The position numbers and the translations under genes are program-made. From an uncultured Synergistales bacterium (GTDB lineage Bacteria; Synergistota; Synergistia; Synergistales; Aminobacteriaceae), in assembly GCA_905235735.1 (NCBI GenBank), contig CAJOMU010000024.1:1-36230 (forward strand): a stretch of DNA of 36,230 nucleotides. The letters run 5' to 3'. Below, in pieces: positions 16,583 to 25,371 of the stretch (position 1 is its first letter; each line of letters opens with the position of its first letter). The notes under the pieces were generated by a model. It had not been told where the DNA came from, did no database searches, and saw only the letters and a list, made by a program, of their open reading frames with translations.

Positions 16583-17617
16583 TTGAGATATTTAAGTGTT
16601 GATGATGCGCGTGAGTTTGACATTATTTTTCTGGGACGCATTGCTATTGATTTCAATCCCGCTTACTCTGAAGCTGTCAAAGAGGAATTCAAACCTCTCA
16701 AAAAAGTACATTACTTCGAGAAGTTTGTGGGAGGTTCACCGGCAAATACAGCATGTGGAGTTACGAAACACGGAATGAAGGCAGGATTTTTCGCGACAGT
16801 ATCCGATGATCAGTTCGGGGATTACGTGATTGATTACTTCAATGAACGTGGAATTGATACATCTCACATCACGAGGGCAAAGCATGGAGAAAAAATCGGT
16901 CTCACATTCACGGAACTTCTTTCATCAAAAGAAAGCAGCATCTTGATGTATCGAAACATGGCCGCAGATTTGCAGTTGAGCGTTGAAGACATTGATGAAG
17001 ATTACATCAGAAGAGGAAAAGCTCTCTTGATTTCCGGCACATCACTGGCGGAAAGTCCATCGAGAGAAGCTGCGTTGAAGGCTGCAATGCTCGCGAAGAA
17101 GAATGACACCCGAATAATTTTCGACATTGATTATCGTGCGTACAACTGGAAGAATGATGATGAAATTTCAATATATTATTCAACTGTGGCGAAGTATGCG
17201 GATATAATTCTTGGTTCACGAGAAGAATTCGATTTAACCGAAAAATTAATCAAGCCCGGAATGACTGACATTGAAAGCTCGGAGTACTGGTTTAAACAGG
17301 GAGCTAAAATCGTCGTAATCAAACACGGTATGCAAGGCTCAACAGCATACACTGCTGACGGACAGAAATTTTCGATTAAACCTTTCCCCGTGAAAGCACG
17401 CAAAGGTTTCGGAGGCGGAGACGGTTACAGTTCTGCATTCCTGTTCGGAGTATTTCAGGGCTGGAATATGCATGACTGTCTTGAATTCGGATCAGCGGAA
17501 GCATCAATGATGGTGAAGAGCAATAATTGTTCTGATGATTTGCCGAACACAGAAGAAGTCCGCGAGTTCATTCGCAAGGAAAAGGAAGAATTCGGTGAAA
17601 TGGTAGCAAGAGCATAA
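16583..17617 (+). CDS. iolC: 5-dehydro-2-deoxygluconokinase (PfkB family)
   Basis: IolC phosphorylates 5-dehydro-2-deoxy-D-gluconate in inositol breakdown. The 344 residues follow Bacillus-type IolC closely: FDIIFLGRIAIDFNP, FVGGSPANTACGVTKHGMKA, LTFTELLSSKESSILMYRNM, ISGTSLAESPSREAALKAAM and IVVIKHGMQGS. The catalytic loop reads GFGGGDGYSSAF with base Asp280; most relatives have GAGD, so the anion-hole Ala is Gly here. The start is TTG, with AGGAGGAG upstream in good register. The gene stands apart from the main iol run, with iolA facing it, and ends at a shared terminator. Confidence 0.92.
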   Translation: MRYLSVDDAREFDIIFLGRIAIDFNPAYSEAVKEEFKPLKKVHYFEKFVGGSPANTACGVTKHGMKAGFFATVSDDQFGDYVIDYFNERGIDTSHITRAKHGEKIGLTFTELLSSKESSILMYRNMAADLQLSVEDIDEDYIRRGKALLISGTSLAESPSREAALKAAMLAKKNDTRIIFDIDYRAYNWKNDDEISIYYSTVAKYADIILGSREEFDLTEKLIKPGMTDIESSEYWFKQGAKIVVIKHGMQGSTAYTADGQKFSIKPFPVKARKGFGGGDGYSSAFLFGVFQGWNMHDCLEFGSAEASMMVKSNNCSDDLPNTEEVREFIRKEKEEFGEMVARA

Positions 17618-17627
17618 AGATACAAAA

Positions 17628-17672
17628 AAGAGCTGTGAGACCCTGCCTATGAGTTTTCACAGCTCTTATTGC
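17628..17672. terminator. Bidirectional terminator between iolC and iolA
   Basis: AAGAGCTGTGAGA (17628-17640) pairs with the complementary arm TTTTCACAGCTCTT (17654-17667), flanked by A-rich DNA on the left and ATTGCTTTT on the right. It serves convergent genes. Confidence 0.75.
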
Positions 17673-17685
17673 TTTTATTTGTCGA

Positions 17686-19203
17686 TTAATCTCTTTCTAC
17701 TGTTCCTTCCCATGTATCCATAGGTTTCTTTGCGCTCTTCTCATCGTACCAGTGAGTTGTTACTGTCTTTGCTCTCGTGTAGAACCTCACGCCGTCAAGC
17801 CCAAGTACATGCTGATCTCCGAAGAATGAATCCTTGTTGCCTGAGAATGGGAAGTATGCTGACGGTACAGGTATTCCTACATTGATTCCAACCATACCGC
17901 CGTCTGTTCTCATTGCAAATTCACGAGCATAATATCCGTTCTGTGTGAAGATTGATGAACCGTTCGCGAATGGGTTAGCGTTCATGATTGCAATTCCCTC
18001 TTCAAAATCTTTCACTCTCTTGATTGCCGTAACAGGCCCAAATATTTCGCAATCTCCTACGCTCATTCCTGGTTTCACTTTGTCGAGAATCGTAGGCCCA
18101 ACGAAATATCCTCCCTCATAGCCTGGCACTTTGTAGTTTCTTCCGTCAAGAACAAGTTCTGCTCCTTCGTCTATTCCCTTTTGAATCCAATCGCATACTT
18201 TCTTCTGATGTGAGGCTGATACAACGGGGCCGAGCTGAGTATCTTCATGATAAGCACAGCCAACTTTCAGAGCCATAGCTTTCTTTTTGAGCAGTGCAAC
18301 GAATTTATCCGCAATACTTTCCTGAACAACAATTACAGGAAGAGCCATGCATCGCATACCAGCGCAGCCATATGTTGAATTGATTATCGCACTCGTAGCA
18401 CTCTCTAAATCTGCATCTTCAAGAAGGAGTGCATGATTTTTCGCCTCGCACTGAGCCTGTACTCGTTTTCCATGTGCTGCTGCAACCGAATAAATCTCTT
18501 TGCCTACTCCTGTTGTACCTACGAATGTTACTGCCTTCACTCTCGGATCTGTTAGGAGGATATCAGCTTCTTTTCGGCTGCATGTAACGAGATTCACAAC
18601 GCCTTTCGGGAAACCGCCTTCTTCATAGAACAGTTCCATGATTCTCATTGCCGTTAATGGTGTCTGACTGCTCGCCTTCAGAACGACAGTATCACCGCAT
18701 GCAATTGCAAGAGGAACCATCCAGCCCCAAGGGATCATTGCGGGGAAATTCATCGGGACTATTCCTGCAACAACTCCAAGAGGGAAACGATATGATGCCG
18801 TATCGAAACCTGTTGTAACCTGCATAGCAGCCTTCCCCTGTATCGTGTAAGGGATTGCGCACGCAAGCTCTGTAGGTTCAATTGCTTTCCTTACGTCGCC
18901 TCTTGCCTCATTGAGATTCTTTCCGAGTTCCTTTGCACATAACACAGCAAGTTCTTCTTCGTGAGCCACGAGAACATCTCGCCATTTGAACATGTATTGC
19001 ACTCTTTTACTGATTGAGAGTGTTGACCACGTTTTGAATGCTTCTGATGCTGATGCTATTGCCTTTTCAACTTCGTCCTGTGTACAGCATGGAACTTCTG
19101 CAATAGCTTCCCCCGTGCTTGAGTCCGTAATCGTAAGATACTTCTCCGTCTTTGAAGTGAACCATTCACCATTGATGCAATAACCTTTTCTAGCAACTGG
19201 CAT
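17686..19203 (-). CDS. iolA: CoA-acylating (methyl)malonate-semialdehyde dehydrogenase
   Basis: This NAD-dependent enzyme turns malonate semialdehyde, the last inositol product, into acetyl-CoA and CO2; it can also act on methylmalonate semialdehyde (mmsA). Of 505 residues, the conserved parts are FPLGVVAGIVPMNFPAMIPW, the cofactor stretch TVVLKASSQTPLTA, the glycine motif FVGTTGVGKEIY and the catalytic Cys285 in GCAGMRCMAL. The usual Glu of ordinary aldehyde dehydrogenases is absent in the EAKNHALLLEDAD region, as is normal for the CoA-acylating group. GGAAGGGAAA lies before ATG 19203. It is transcribed against iolC and divergently from the transporter. Confidence 0.92.
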   Translation of the reverse strand: MPVARKGYCINGEWFTSKTEKYLTITDSSTGEAIAEVPCCTQDEVEKAIASASEAFKTWSTLSISKRVQYMFKWRDVLVAHEEELAVLCAKELGKNLNEARGDVRKAIEPTELACAIPYTIQGKAAMQVTTGFDTASYRFPLGVVAGIVPMNFPAMIPWGWMVPLAIACGDTVVLKASSQTPLTAMRIMELFYEEGGFPKGVVNLVTCSRKEADILLTDPRVKAVTFVGTTGVGKEIYSVAAAHGKRVQAQCEAKNHALLLEDADLESATSAIINSTYGCAGMRCMALPVIVVQESIADKFVALLKKKAMALKVGCAYHEDTQLGPVVSASHQKKVCDWIQKGIDEGAELVLDGRNYKVPGYEGGYFVGPTILDKVKPGMSVGDCEIFGPVTAIKRVKDFEEGIAIMNANPFANGSSIFTQNGYYAREFAMRTDGGMVGINVGIPVPSAYFPFSGNKDSFFGDQHVLGLDGVRFYTRAKTVTTHWYDEKSAKKPMDTWEGTVERD

Positions 19204-19533
19204 AATAAAAATTTCCCTTCCTTTCAGGATTATGATTTAAGAAAAAATTGTAAAAATTCTGAGTGATGATAGCAATTATAAATGCGTGATGAGTTTTATT
19301 CAAATACAAAAAATTTTTGAATATATCAATCCATAACTTACTGAATAAAGGTTTACATCGAGAATATTTTATTGAATTGACTATTATTATTAATTTTGGT
19401 AACATTCGGTTATCCAGTATAAGAATTCTATCTATGGCCATAGTTCGGAATACACATAAATTTCTTCGTGTGTTTGCAGTTGTATTATGCTGTAAATGCA
19501 AAAAATATTAACCGTAAAGGAGCGAAATTCTTA
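19204..19533. promoter_or_regulatory. Divergent control region between iolA and the sugar/inositol ABC operon
   Basis: The 330 bases hold no credible gene. They are strongly A+T-rich and must contain both promoters. A perfect 12-bp palindrome CTATGGCCATAG sits at 19432-19443, about 90 bases before the binding-protein start, and is a candidate operator. TATTAT/TATGCT-like -10 elements occur near 19485-19495, without a clear -35. Confidence 0.45.
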
Positions 19534-20499
19534 ATGAAGACTAAGAAACTTTTGGCAGCAGTTTTATCCGTTGTTATGGTGCTTTCACTGGCTGTATGTG
19601 CATCGGCTAAGGATTATAACATTTCAGTCATTCTGAAGACAACAGCGTCGGAATATTGGGGCTATGTTGTTGCTGGTGCTCGTGCATACGGAAAAGATCA
19701 TCCGAATGTACACGTTCAGGTCAAGGGTGCTACATCTGAGACTGCATATGATGAACAGCAGAACATGATCGAGACCGACATGAACAACTCTGACATTGAC
19801 GGTTATGTTATAGCTCCTCTTCAGGCAGACATGGTTGCGAACATGATTTCAGGTCAGAAGAAGCCAATCGTTGCCGTTGATACTGCGATTGAAGCTCCCG
19901 AAGTACTTTCATTTGTAGGAACAGGCAACGAGAGCGCAGGTAAACTTGGCGGAGCAGAGGCGGCTAAACTTGCGAAACAACGCGGATGGGAAAAGATTTA
20001 CTGCATTGAAATCGCAGGAGTTCAGGGAGATTCAACGAATGAAGCACGCATGAGAGGATATGCGGCAGGCGTTGAGTCAGAAGGAGGAACATTCCTGTTC
20101 AACGAGATTCAGTATGCAAATGCTGAGGCAAATCAGGCAGTTGCTTGCATGGAAGCTATCATGCAGAATCACCCGGAAGGTATTGCAATCATCTGCGCAA
20201 ACAATGATGATATGGCTATGGCAGCAGCTCGTGCAGCAGCAGGCAATGAAGCCTACAAGAACACTGTATTTCTTGGCTTTGACGGAATTCAGTCAGCGTG
20301 CAATTCAATTCTTGCAGGCGAGGAAACAATGTCAGTCTGTCAGGAAGGCTATACAATGGGATATAACGCTGTTGATGCAGTTGTACGTGCTCTTCAGGGC
20401 GAGAAACTTCAACCGTTCATTGATGCAGGTGCAAGCGTTGTATCTCCCGCAACAGCACAGGCTCGATTAGATCAGCTGAAGCGTTATCTCAACGACTAA
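19534..20499 (+). CDS. Periplasmic sugar (probably inositol) ABC transporter binding protein
   Basis: A 321-residue member of the ribose/galactose-type periplasmic binding family (Peripla_BP_4). The signal peptide MKTKKLLAAVLSVVMVLSLA ends near ASA. The mature part begins with YNISVILKTTASEYWGYVVA and shows ADMVANMISGQKKPIVAVDT, IICANNDDMAMAAARA and GFDGIQS, typical ligand and hinge regions. ATG 19534 has AAAGGAG upstream and yields the signal peptide; the frame is open further up without a ribosome site. Position in the iol island makes inositol the best guess, but ribose-like sugars are possible. Confidence 0.85.
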   Translation: MKTKKLLAAVLSVVMVLSLAVCASAKDYNISVILKTTASEYWGYVVAGARAYGKDHPNVHVQVKGATSETAYDEQQNMIETDMNNSDIDGYVIAPLQADMVANMISGQKKPIVAVDTAIEAPEVLSFVGTGNESAGKLGGAEAAKLAKQRGWEKIYCIEIAGVQGDSTNEARMRGYAAGVESEGGTFLFNEIQYANAEANQAVACMEAIMQNHPEGIAIICANNDDMAMAAARAAAGNEAYKNTVFLGFDGIQSACNSILAGEETMSVCQEGYTMGYNAVDAVVRALQGEKLQPFIDAGASVVSPATAQARLDQLKRYLND

Positions 20500-20532
20500 G
20501 GGCAAGTATTATCGACAAAATCGAATAAGTTC

Positions 20533-20577
20533 AGGACGGATCCATTTATCTTGTATACCTCTCATGGGATCCGTTCT
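20533..20577 (+). terminator. Hairpin between binding-protein and ATPase genes
   Basis: AGGACGGATCC (20533-20543) and GGATCCGTTCT (20567-20577) form an 11-bp stem with one G-U pair and a 23-base loop. Only a weak T run follows, so it is more likely an RNA-stabilising or partial-termination hairpin than a full terminator. Confidence 0.6.
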
Positions 20578-20624
20578 GTTATATATAGCAGCATAAATTC
20601 ATACATAATCGGAGGTAAGTGGAA

Positions 20625-22127
20625 TTGTCAGAGTATGTAGTGGAACTTAAAAATGCGACTAAACGCTTTCCGGGTGTTGTGGCTCTGAATCATATGCAGC
20701 TTGCCGTAAAACCCGGAGAAATTCTTGGCCTGATTGGAGAAAATGGAGCAGGCAAATCAACGCTCATAAAAGTATTAACCGGTGTCTATCAGCCTGACGA
20801 GGGAGAAATCTACGTAAACGGAGAGAGAAAAGTTTTTCACAATCCCAATGAATCAGCCGCAGCAGGAATAGCTTGTGTGTATCAGGAATTGAATATCGAA
20901 AAACTCCTGAGCGTTACGGATAATATTTTCATCAACAAATGGATTCATAAAGGCATGCTTCTTGATTATCCAGCAATGCACAAGAAGGCTAAGGAAGTTA
21001 TGCTTTCACTCGGCCAGGATATTGACCCAACGAAGGCAGCAGGAACATTCGGAATGGGCATTCAGCAGATGATTGAAATCGCAAAGGCAGTCCTGATTGA
21101 CGCAAAGATGATCATCATGGACGAGCCGACTTCATCACTGGGAGAAAAAGAAGTTGAACAGCTCATGAAGACCTGTAGAGAATTAAAGGCAAGAGGCATA
21201 GGAATTGTCTTTGTCTCGCATAAACTTGAGGAACTCTTCGAATTATGCGACCGCGTTACAGTCATCCGAGACGGAGAATATATTGACACTAGACCTATAG
21301 GCCAATGGACGAATGACTCACTGATAACGGCAATGGTCGGTAGAACTCTTGAGAATCAATTCCCCAAAGAATTCGGCGTAAAAGGTGATTGCTTCCTTAA
21401 AGTTGAAGGCTTAACAGTCGGCGGTGTCCTGAATAACGTCAGCTTTGAGGCATACAGCGGTCAAATCTTGGGCTTATCAGGGCTTGTAGGTGCAGGACGA
21501 ACTGAAACTGTCAGAGCAATTTTCGGGGCAGACCCATTAGACGGAGGAAAAATTTTCGTCAAGGGCAAAGAAGTGAAATTTAAAACTCCCAAGCAGGCAA
21601 TTGATGCAGGGATTGCACTTCTGACTGAAGACCGAAAAGGTTCAGGACTTGTGTTAGCACAAACTATCAGAACTAATCTTATTCTCTCAAGTTTCAAGCA
21701 GCATTCAACGGGAATGTTCCTAGACGAGGAGAAAATTGAGAAGAGCGGACAGGCTCACATTGAGACCCTCAGAATTAAGACACCTTCAATTTATGAGATT
21801 GTCGGACAGCTTTCCGGCGGTAATCAGCAGAAAGTAGTTATCGGAAAATGGCTCAATGCAGAGGCCGAAATTTACATTTTTGATGAACCTACAAGAGGAA
21901 TAGACGTAGGTGCAAAAGTTGAAGTCTATAACGTTATGAATGATCTCGTGAAGAATGGCAAGTGCGTAATTATGATTTCTTCAGAGATGCCGGAAATCTT
22001 GGGCATGAGCGACCGTGTGATAGTAATGCGCGGTGGGTCAGTCATGGCTGAGGTTGACAGGAACAGCAGGCACTTTAATCAGGAAGACTTAATGAAAGCT
22101 GCATGGGGAGGAAGTTTAGATGAATAA
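20625..22127 (+). CDS. Sugar ABC transporter ATP-binding protein, RbsA/MglA type (two ATPase domains)
   Basis: The 500-residue double ATPase energises the importer. The first half has Walker A GLIGENGAGKSTLIK, Q-loop VYQELNIEKLL, IIMDEPTSSLGEKE and switch VSHKLEEL. The second half has the degenerate Walker A GLSGLVGAGRTETVRAIFG usual for this family, then LSGGNQQKVVIGKWL and IYIFDEPTRGIDVGAK. TTG 20625 is the preferred start because GGAGG (20611-20615) is nine bases away; the in-frame GTG at 20619 is only three bases from it. The stop overlaps the permease start by eight bases. Confidence 0.93.
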   Translation: MSEYVVELKNATKRFPGVVALNHMQLAVKPGEILGLIGENGAGKSTLIKVLTGVYQPDEGEIYVNGERKVFHNPNESAAAGIACVYQELNIEKLLSVTDNIFINKWIHKGMLLDYPAMHKKAKEVMLSLGQDIDPTKAAGTFGMGIQQMIEIAKAVLIDAKMIIMDEPTSSLGEKEVEQLMKTCRELKARGIGIVFVSHKLEELFELCDRVTVIRDGEYIDTRPIGQWTNDSLITAMVGRTLENQFPKEFGVKGDCFLKVEGLTVGGVLNNVSFEAYSGQILGLSGLVGAGRTETVRAIFGADPLDGGKIFVKGKEVKFKTPKQAIDAGIALLTEDRKGSGLVLAQTIRTNLILSSFKQHSTGMFLDEEKIEKSGQAHIETLRIKTPSIYEIVGQLSGGNQQKVVIGKWLNAEAEIYIFDEPTRGIDVGAKVEVYNVMNDLVKNGKCVIMISSEMPEILGMSDRVIVMRGGSVMAEVDRNSRHFNQEDLMKAAWGGSLDE

Positions 22128-23115
22128 GAAAATAGGCGGCGGTGTACAGCTTGGTACGGTACTTGCACTCGTGATTATGTGTGCGTTTCTTGCGTTTGCA
22201 AATCGCAATTTCTACAGTCCTGGTAACATCATGGGTATCTTGAAGCAAACGGCGTTCAATGCGTTTCTTGCAACTGGAATGCTGCTTTGCCTCATCACTG
22301 CGGGTATTGATTTAAGCGTCGGTGCTAATGCAATATTCTGCGCGTGTCTAATGGGTTCACTGAAGGAAGCAGGAATTACAAACGGAATTATTCTTATGAT
22401 TGTTGCGGTTCTTGCCGGTGCATTAATGGGATTCATCAATGGAACGTTACTGACGCGTCTTCATCTTCCGCATCCTTTCGTTTCAACTTTGGGAATGAAA
22501 AACGTCTTGTGGGGTGCGGCACTCGTTGTAACAGGAAACAAGATGATAAATAAATTCCCTGAGACAGTTCAGTTTCTGGGCCGTCAGACAATCGGAACAT
22601 TCGGAGGAGGTTTCCCTGTAAGTTTCCTAGTGATAATCATTCTGTATATCATAATGCATATCTTCCTGAGCCGTACTGCTTTGGGACGTTCGATTTATTG
22701 CGCTGGCGGTAATATAGAGGCGGCGAGACTTTCAGGTATCAACACAGCTAATGTCCTTACATTCTGTTACACGATGTCGGGAATCATGGCGGCACTCGGA
22801 GGTATTCTATCAGTTGGACGTTCTGGAATATGCAACGGCTCAATGGCAACACAGCCATATGATACTGATGCTATAGCGGCATGCATAATCGGAGGAGCAT
22901 CATTCACAGGAGGCAAGGGAACAATGATAGGTACAATGATAGGTGCGTTGATCATTGCGGTGCTCAGAAACGGCTTCACACTGTTATCGATTGACTCATC
23001 AGTACAGAATATCGTGCTTGGTCTCGTTATAATCCTTGCTGTATTCATGGACGTTGTTCGTGCAAGCATGGAAGCTAAACGCAGGAGACTTGCTGCTGCG
23101 GCCAAGATGCATTAA
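22120..23115 (+). CDS. Sugar ABC transporter permease, RbsC type
   Basis: This 331-residue inner-membrane protein has 8-10 predicted hydrophobic segments. Family landmarks are GMLLCLITAGIDLSVGANAI, FINGTLLTRLHLPHPFVSTL, the ATPase-docking region SRTALGRSIYCAGGNIEAAR LSG, and IGGASFTGGKGTMIGTMIGA. It follows the ATPase gene with an eight-base overlap and is probably translationally coupled. A hairpin follows before the dehydrogenase gene. The substrate follows the binding protein, probably inositol. Confidence 0.93.
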   Translation: MNKKIGGGVQLGTVLALVIMCAFLAFANRNFYSPGNIMGILKQTAFNAFLATGMLLCLITAGIDLSVGANAIFCACLMGSLKEAGITNGIILMIVAVLAGALMGFINGTLLTRLHLPHPFVSTLGMKNVLWGAALVVTGNKMINKFPETVQFLGRQTIGTFGGGFPVSFLVIIILYIIMHIFLSRTALGRSIYCAGGNIEAARLSGINTANVLTFCYTMSGIMAALGGILSVGRSGICNGSMATQPYDTDAIAACIIGGASFTGGKGTMIGTMIGALIIAVLRNGFTLLSIDSSVQNIVLGLVIILAVFMDVVRASMEAKRRRLAAAAKMH

Positions 23116-23145
23116 TTGATTTTTCTTGAGAAGAGAAACTATTTG

Positions 23146-23172
23146 AGGCTGTCTCTGTTTCTGGGACAGCTT
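23146..23172 (+). terminator. Hairpin between transporter and iolG-like gene
   Basis: AGGCTGTCTC (23146-23155) pairs with GGGACAGCTT (23163-23172) with two G-U pairs and a seven-base loop. The following T-rich stretch is broken (TTCATTTCT), so termination would be partial; the next ribosome site follows directly. Confidence 0.55.
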
Positions 23173-23197
23173 CATTTCTAAAGGAGGAATTTATTCT

Positions 23198-24211
23198 GTG
23201 AAAAAACTTCAAATAGGAATAGCTGGTTTAGGTCGTCTTGGGAAGGTTCATGCTAAGAATATAGCCAGCAAAATCTCAAATGCTGAACTTGTTGCCGCAT
23301 GTTCAATTGTGCCTGAAGAACTCGAATTCGCAAAAACTGAACTCGGAGTGAATAACACATACTCTGATTTCAGTGAAATGCTGAAGAATGATGATATTGA
23401 TGCTGTATGTATCGTTACAACTTCAACTGAACATTGCCGTCAGATTGAGGCCGCTCTCGATGCAGGAAAGCATGTGTTCTCTGAAAAGCCTCTCGGAACA
23501 GATGTAGCTCAGTGCAAACGTGCAGAAGCCGCAGTAGAACGACACCCTGAATTGAAATTCATGCTTGGATTCATGAGACGTTACGACAAATCATATGCCT
23601 ATGCCAAAAAACTGGTAGATGAAGGTAAAATCGGAACTCCTTATCTCGTGAAAGCTACAGGAATTGATCCAGAGTCAGCAGTGCAGGGAGCGATACGTTT
23701 TGCGAAGACATCAGGAGGAATATTCCTCGACATGGCCATTCATGATATTGATTTATGCCGCTGGTTTCTTAACAGTGAGGCGATTGAAGTTTACGCAATG
23801 GGTTCAACCTTCAAGCATAAAGAATTCAAAGACGCAGGTGATGATGAAACAGGCGTTGCAGTCTACAAGTTTGCAAATGGCGCAATGGGAATGATTCATG
23901 TTGGACGCACTGCACCTTATGGCTATCATGTTGAGACTGAAGTTGTAGGTACTGAAGGCACAATCAGAATCTCAGCAGTCCCAGAGAAAAATCTCGCAAC
24001 TGTCTACGGAACAAACGGCGTATGCACGGAATGTGTCGGGTCTTTCCCTGAACGTTTTGCTGAAGCATATCTCGCCGAAATGGAAGAGTTCGTTGATTGT
24101 GTCATCCATGACAAGAAGCCCGGCGTTAATGTCTATGACGGAACGAAATCTACTGCCATAGGTTACGCTACTACGGAAGCATGGAAGACAGGAAAGATAA
24201 TAAGGATTTAG
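23198..24211 (+). CDS. iolG: Gfo/Idh/MocA-family oxidoreductase, probable inositol 2-dehydrogenase (first copy)
   Basis: The 337-residue NAD(P)-dependent dehydrogenase starts with the Rossmann motif GIAGLGRLGKVHAKNI. It carries the family EKPLG signature (FSEKPLG), the catalytic-region stretch FLDMAIHDIDLCRWFL (Lys of EKP, Asp and His of HDID), and FMRRYDKSYAYAKKLVDEGK. It should oxidise myo-inositol to 2-keto-myo-inositol or act on an isomer such as scyllo-inositol. The start is GTG, with AAAGGAGG 10 bases upstream. A second, related gene closes the operon (28121), so the two may divide isomers or directions. Confidence 0.85.
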   Translation: MKKLQIGIAGLGRLGKVHAKNIASKISNAELVAACSIVPEELEFAKTELGVNNTYSDFSEMLKNDDIDAVCIVTTSTEHCRQIEAALDAGKHVFSEKPLGTDVAQCKRAEAAVERHPELKFMLGFMRRYDKSYAYAKKLVDEGKIGTPYLVKATGIDPESAVQGAIRFAKTSGGIFLDMAIHDIDLCRWFLNSEAIEVYAMGSTFKHKEFKDAGDDETGVAVYKFANGAMGMIHVGRTAPYGYHVETEVVGTEGTIRISAVPEKNLATVYGTNGVCTECVGSFPERFAEAYLAEMEEFVDCVIHDKKPGVNVYDGTKSTAIGYATTEAWKTGKIIRI

Positions 24212-24215
24212 TGTT

Positions 24216-24461
24216 ATGTTATTTGATTCTGATAAACGATTCAGTATCGTATGGACACTCGCAGGAGGTTACTTACTGTATCTTGGGGATGATCTGCTCA
24301 CACTCTGGTATCGTGGTGAGACTGATTACCCGTTGATTGCGATTCTGACAGGTATATTATTTGTCGGAACAGGAGGAGTGCTGTTGTTCATGGCATGGAA
24401 GAAATGGCACAATCAGAAAGAACAGGAAGAACAAAAAGAACAAAAGGAGAATGAGAATTAA
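24216..24461 (+). CDS. Small two-helix membrane protein within the iol operon, function unknown
   Basis: The 81-residue protein has two hydrophobic stretches (about 10-25, IVWTLAGGYLLYLGD, and 38-60, LIAILTGILFVGTGGVLLFM). A highly charged tail of KEQ/EEQ/KEN repeats comes from short direct repeats in the DNA (about 24418-24455). It follows the dehydrogenase stop by four bases, and its stop shares one base with the iolE start, so it is expressed with the pathway. AGGA lies about 10 bases before the ATG. I do not recognise the family. Confidence 0.7.
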   Translation: MLFDSDKRFSIVWTLAGGYLLYLGDDLLTLWYRGETDYPLIAILTGILFVGTGGVLLFMAWKKWHNQKEQEEQKEQKENEN

Positions 24462-25360
24462 TGTTTGATTCTAACAAGGTGTATCTCGGAATTGCACCCA
24501 TAGGCTGGTGTAATGATGATATGCCTGAACTTGGTTCGGAAAATACATTCCGTCAAATCATAAGCGAAATGGCTCTTGCTGGTTTCACTGGCTGTGAGAT
24601 AGGCAATAAATATCCCTCAGACCCAGTTGAACTTAAACGTGAGTTAGACCTTCGGGGAATGAGAATAGCATCAAGGTGGTTTTCATCGTTCATTCTCACT
24701 CAGCCGATAGAAAAAGTTGAAGCTGATTTCACGAGAGAACTTGAATTTTTGGCGGCAGTAGGAGCAAATCGAATTAACGTTTCGGAACAAAGTTATTCGA
24801 TTCAAGGGAAGGTTGATGTTCCTGTGCTTGGAGATAAAAAGCACATCATGAATGATTCAGAATGGGAAAGATTTTGTGACGGTCTGAATCGTCTGGGGAA
24901 AATCGCTGCATCAAAAGGCTTCAAGCTCTGCTATCATCATCATATGGGTACAGTTGTTCAGACAGCCGCAGAGACAGATAGAATGCTGGCTAACACGAAT
25001 AAAGATTACGTTCATCTTTGCTATGATACAGGACATTTCACTTTTGCAGGGGAAGACCCTTTGACCGTTCTGAAGAAATACGTATCGAGAGTCGGCCATG
25101 TTCATCTAAAGGACATGAGAGCAGATGTAGTTTCACGTGTGAAACCTGAAGGCTGGAGTTTCCTTAAAGCAGTTCGTGAAGGGGCATTCACTGTTCCTGG
25201 TGACGGATGTGTTGATTTCGATCCAATCTTCAAATTGCTTAGTGATGCACATTATGAGGGCTGGCTTCTTGTTGAGGCAGAACAAGACCCCGCAAAGGCA
25301 AATCCTCTTGAATATGCAATCAAAGCACGCAAATATATTCGTGAGCATACGAAACTTTAA
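24461..25360 (+). CDS. iolE: Inosose dehydratase
   Basis: IolE removes water from 2-keto-myo-inositol to give 3D-(3,5/4)-trihydroxycyclohexane-1,2-dione. The 299 residues form a sugar-isomerase-like TIM barrel with the typical start LGIAPIGWCNDDMPELG. Metal-site candidates are in CEIGNKYP, LCYHHHMGT, HLCYDTGHFTFAG and GHVHLKDMR, and VPGDGCVDFDPIF matches the family. The start overlaps the stop of the small membrane protein (TAATG), with AAAGGAG upstream. Confidence 0.93.
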   Translation: MFDSNKVYLGIAPIGWCNDDMPELGSENTFRQIISEMALAGFTGCEIGNKYPSDPVELKRELDLRGMRIASRWFSSFILTQPIEKVEADFTRELEFLAAVGANRINVSEQSYSIQGKVDVPVLGDKKHIMNDSEWERFCDGLNRLGKIAASKGFKLCYHHHMGTVVQTAAETDRMLANTNKDYVHLCYDTGHFTFAGEDPLTVLKKYVSRVGHVHLKDMRADVVSRVKPEGWSFLKAVREGAFTVPGDGCVDFDPIFKLLSDAHYEGWLLVEAEQDPAKANPLEYAIKARKYIREHTKL

Positions 25361-25371
25361 GGAGAATTATC

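Noticed and set aside
19534-19620. Lipoprotein signal (LAVC) in the inositol-type binding protein
   Set aside because: Val before Cys does not fit the usual lipobox (Gly/Ala/Ser before Cys), and a normal ASA cleavage site follows.
20060-20470. 136-codon frame within the binding-protein gene
   Set aside because: A Gln-rich shadow in a second frame of a gene with clear family motifs.
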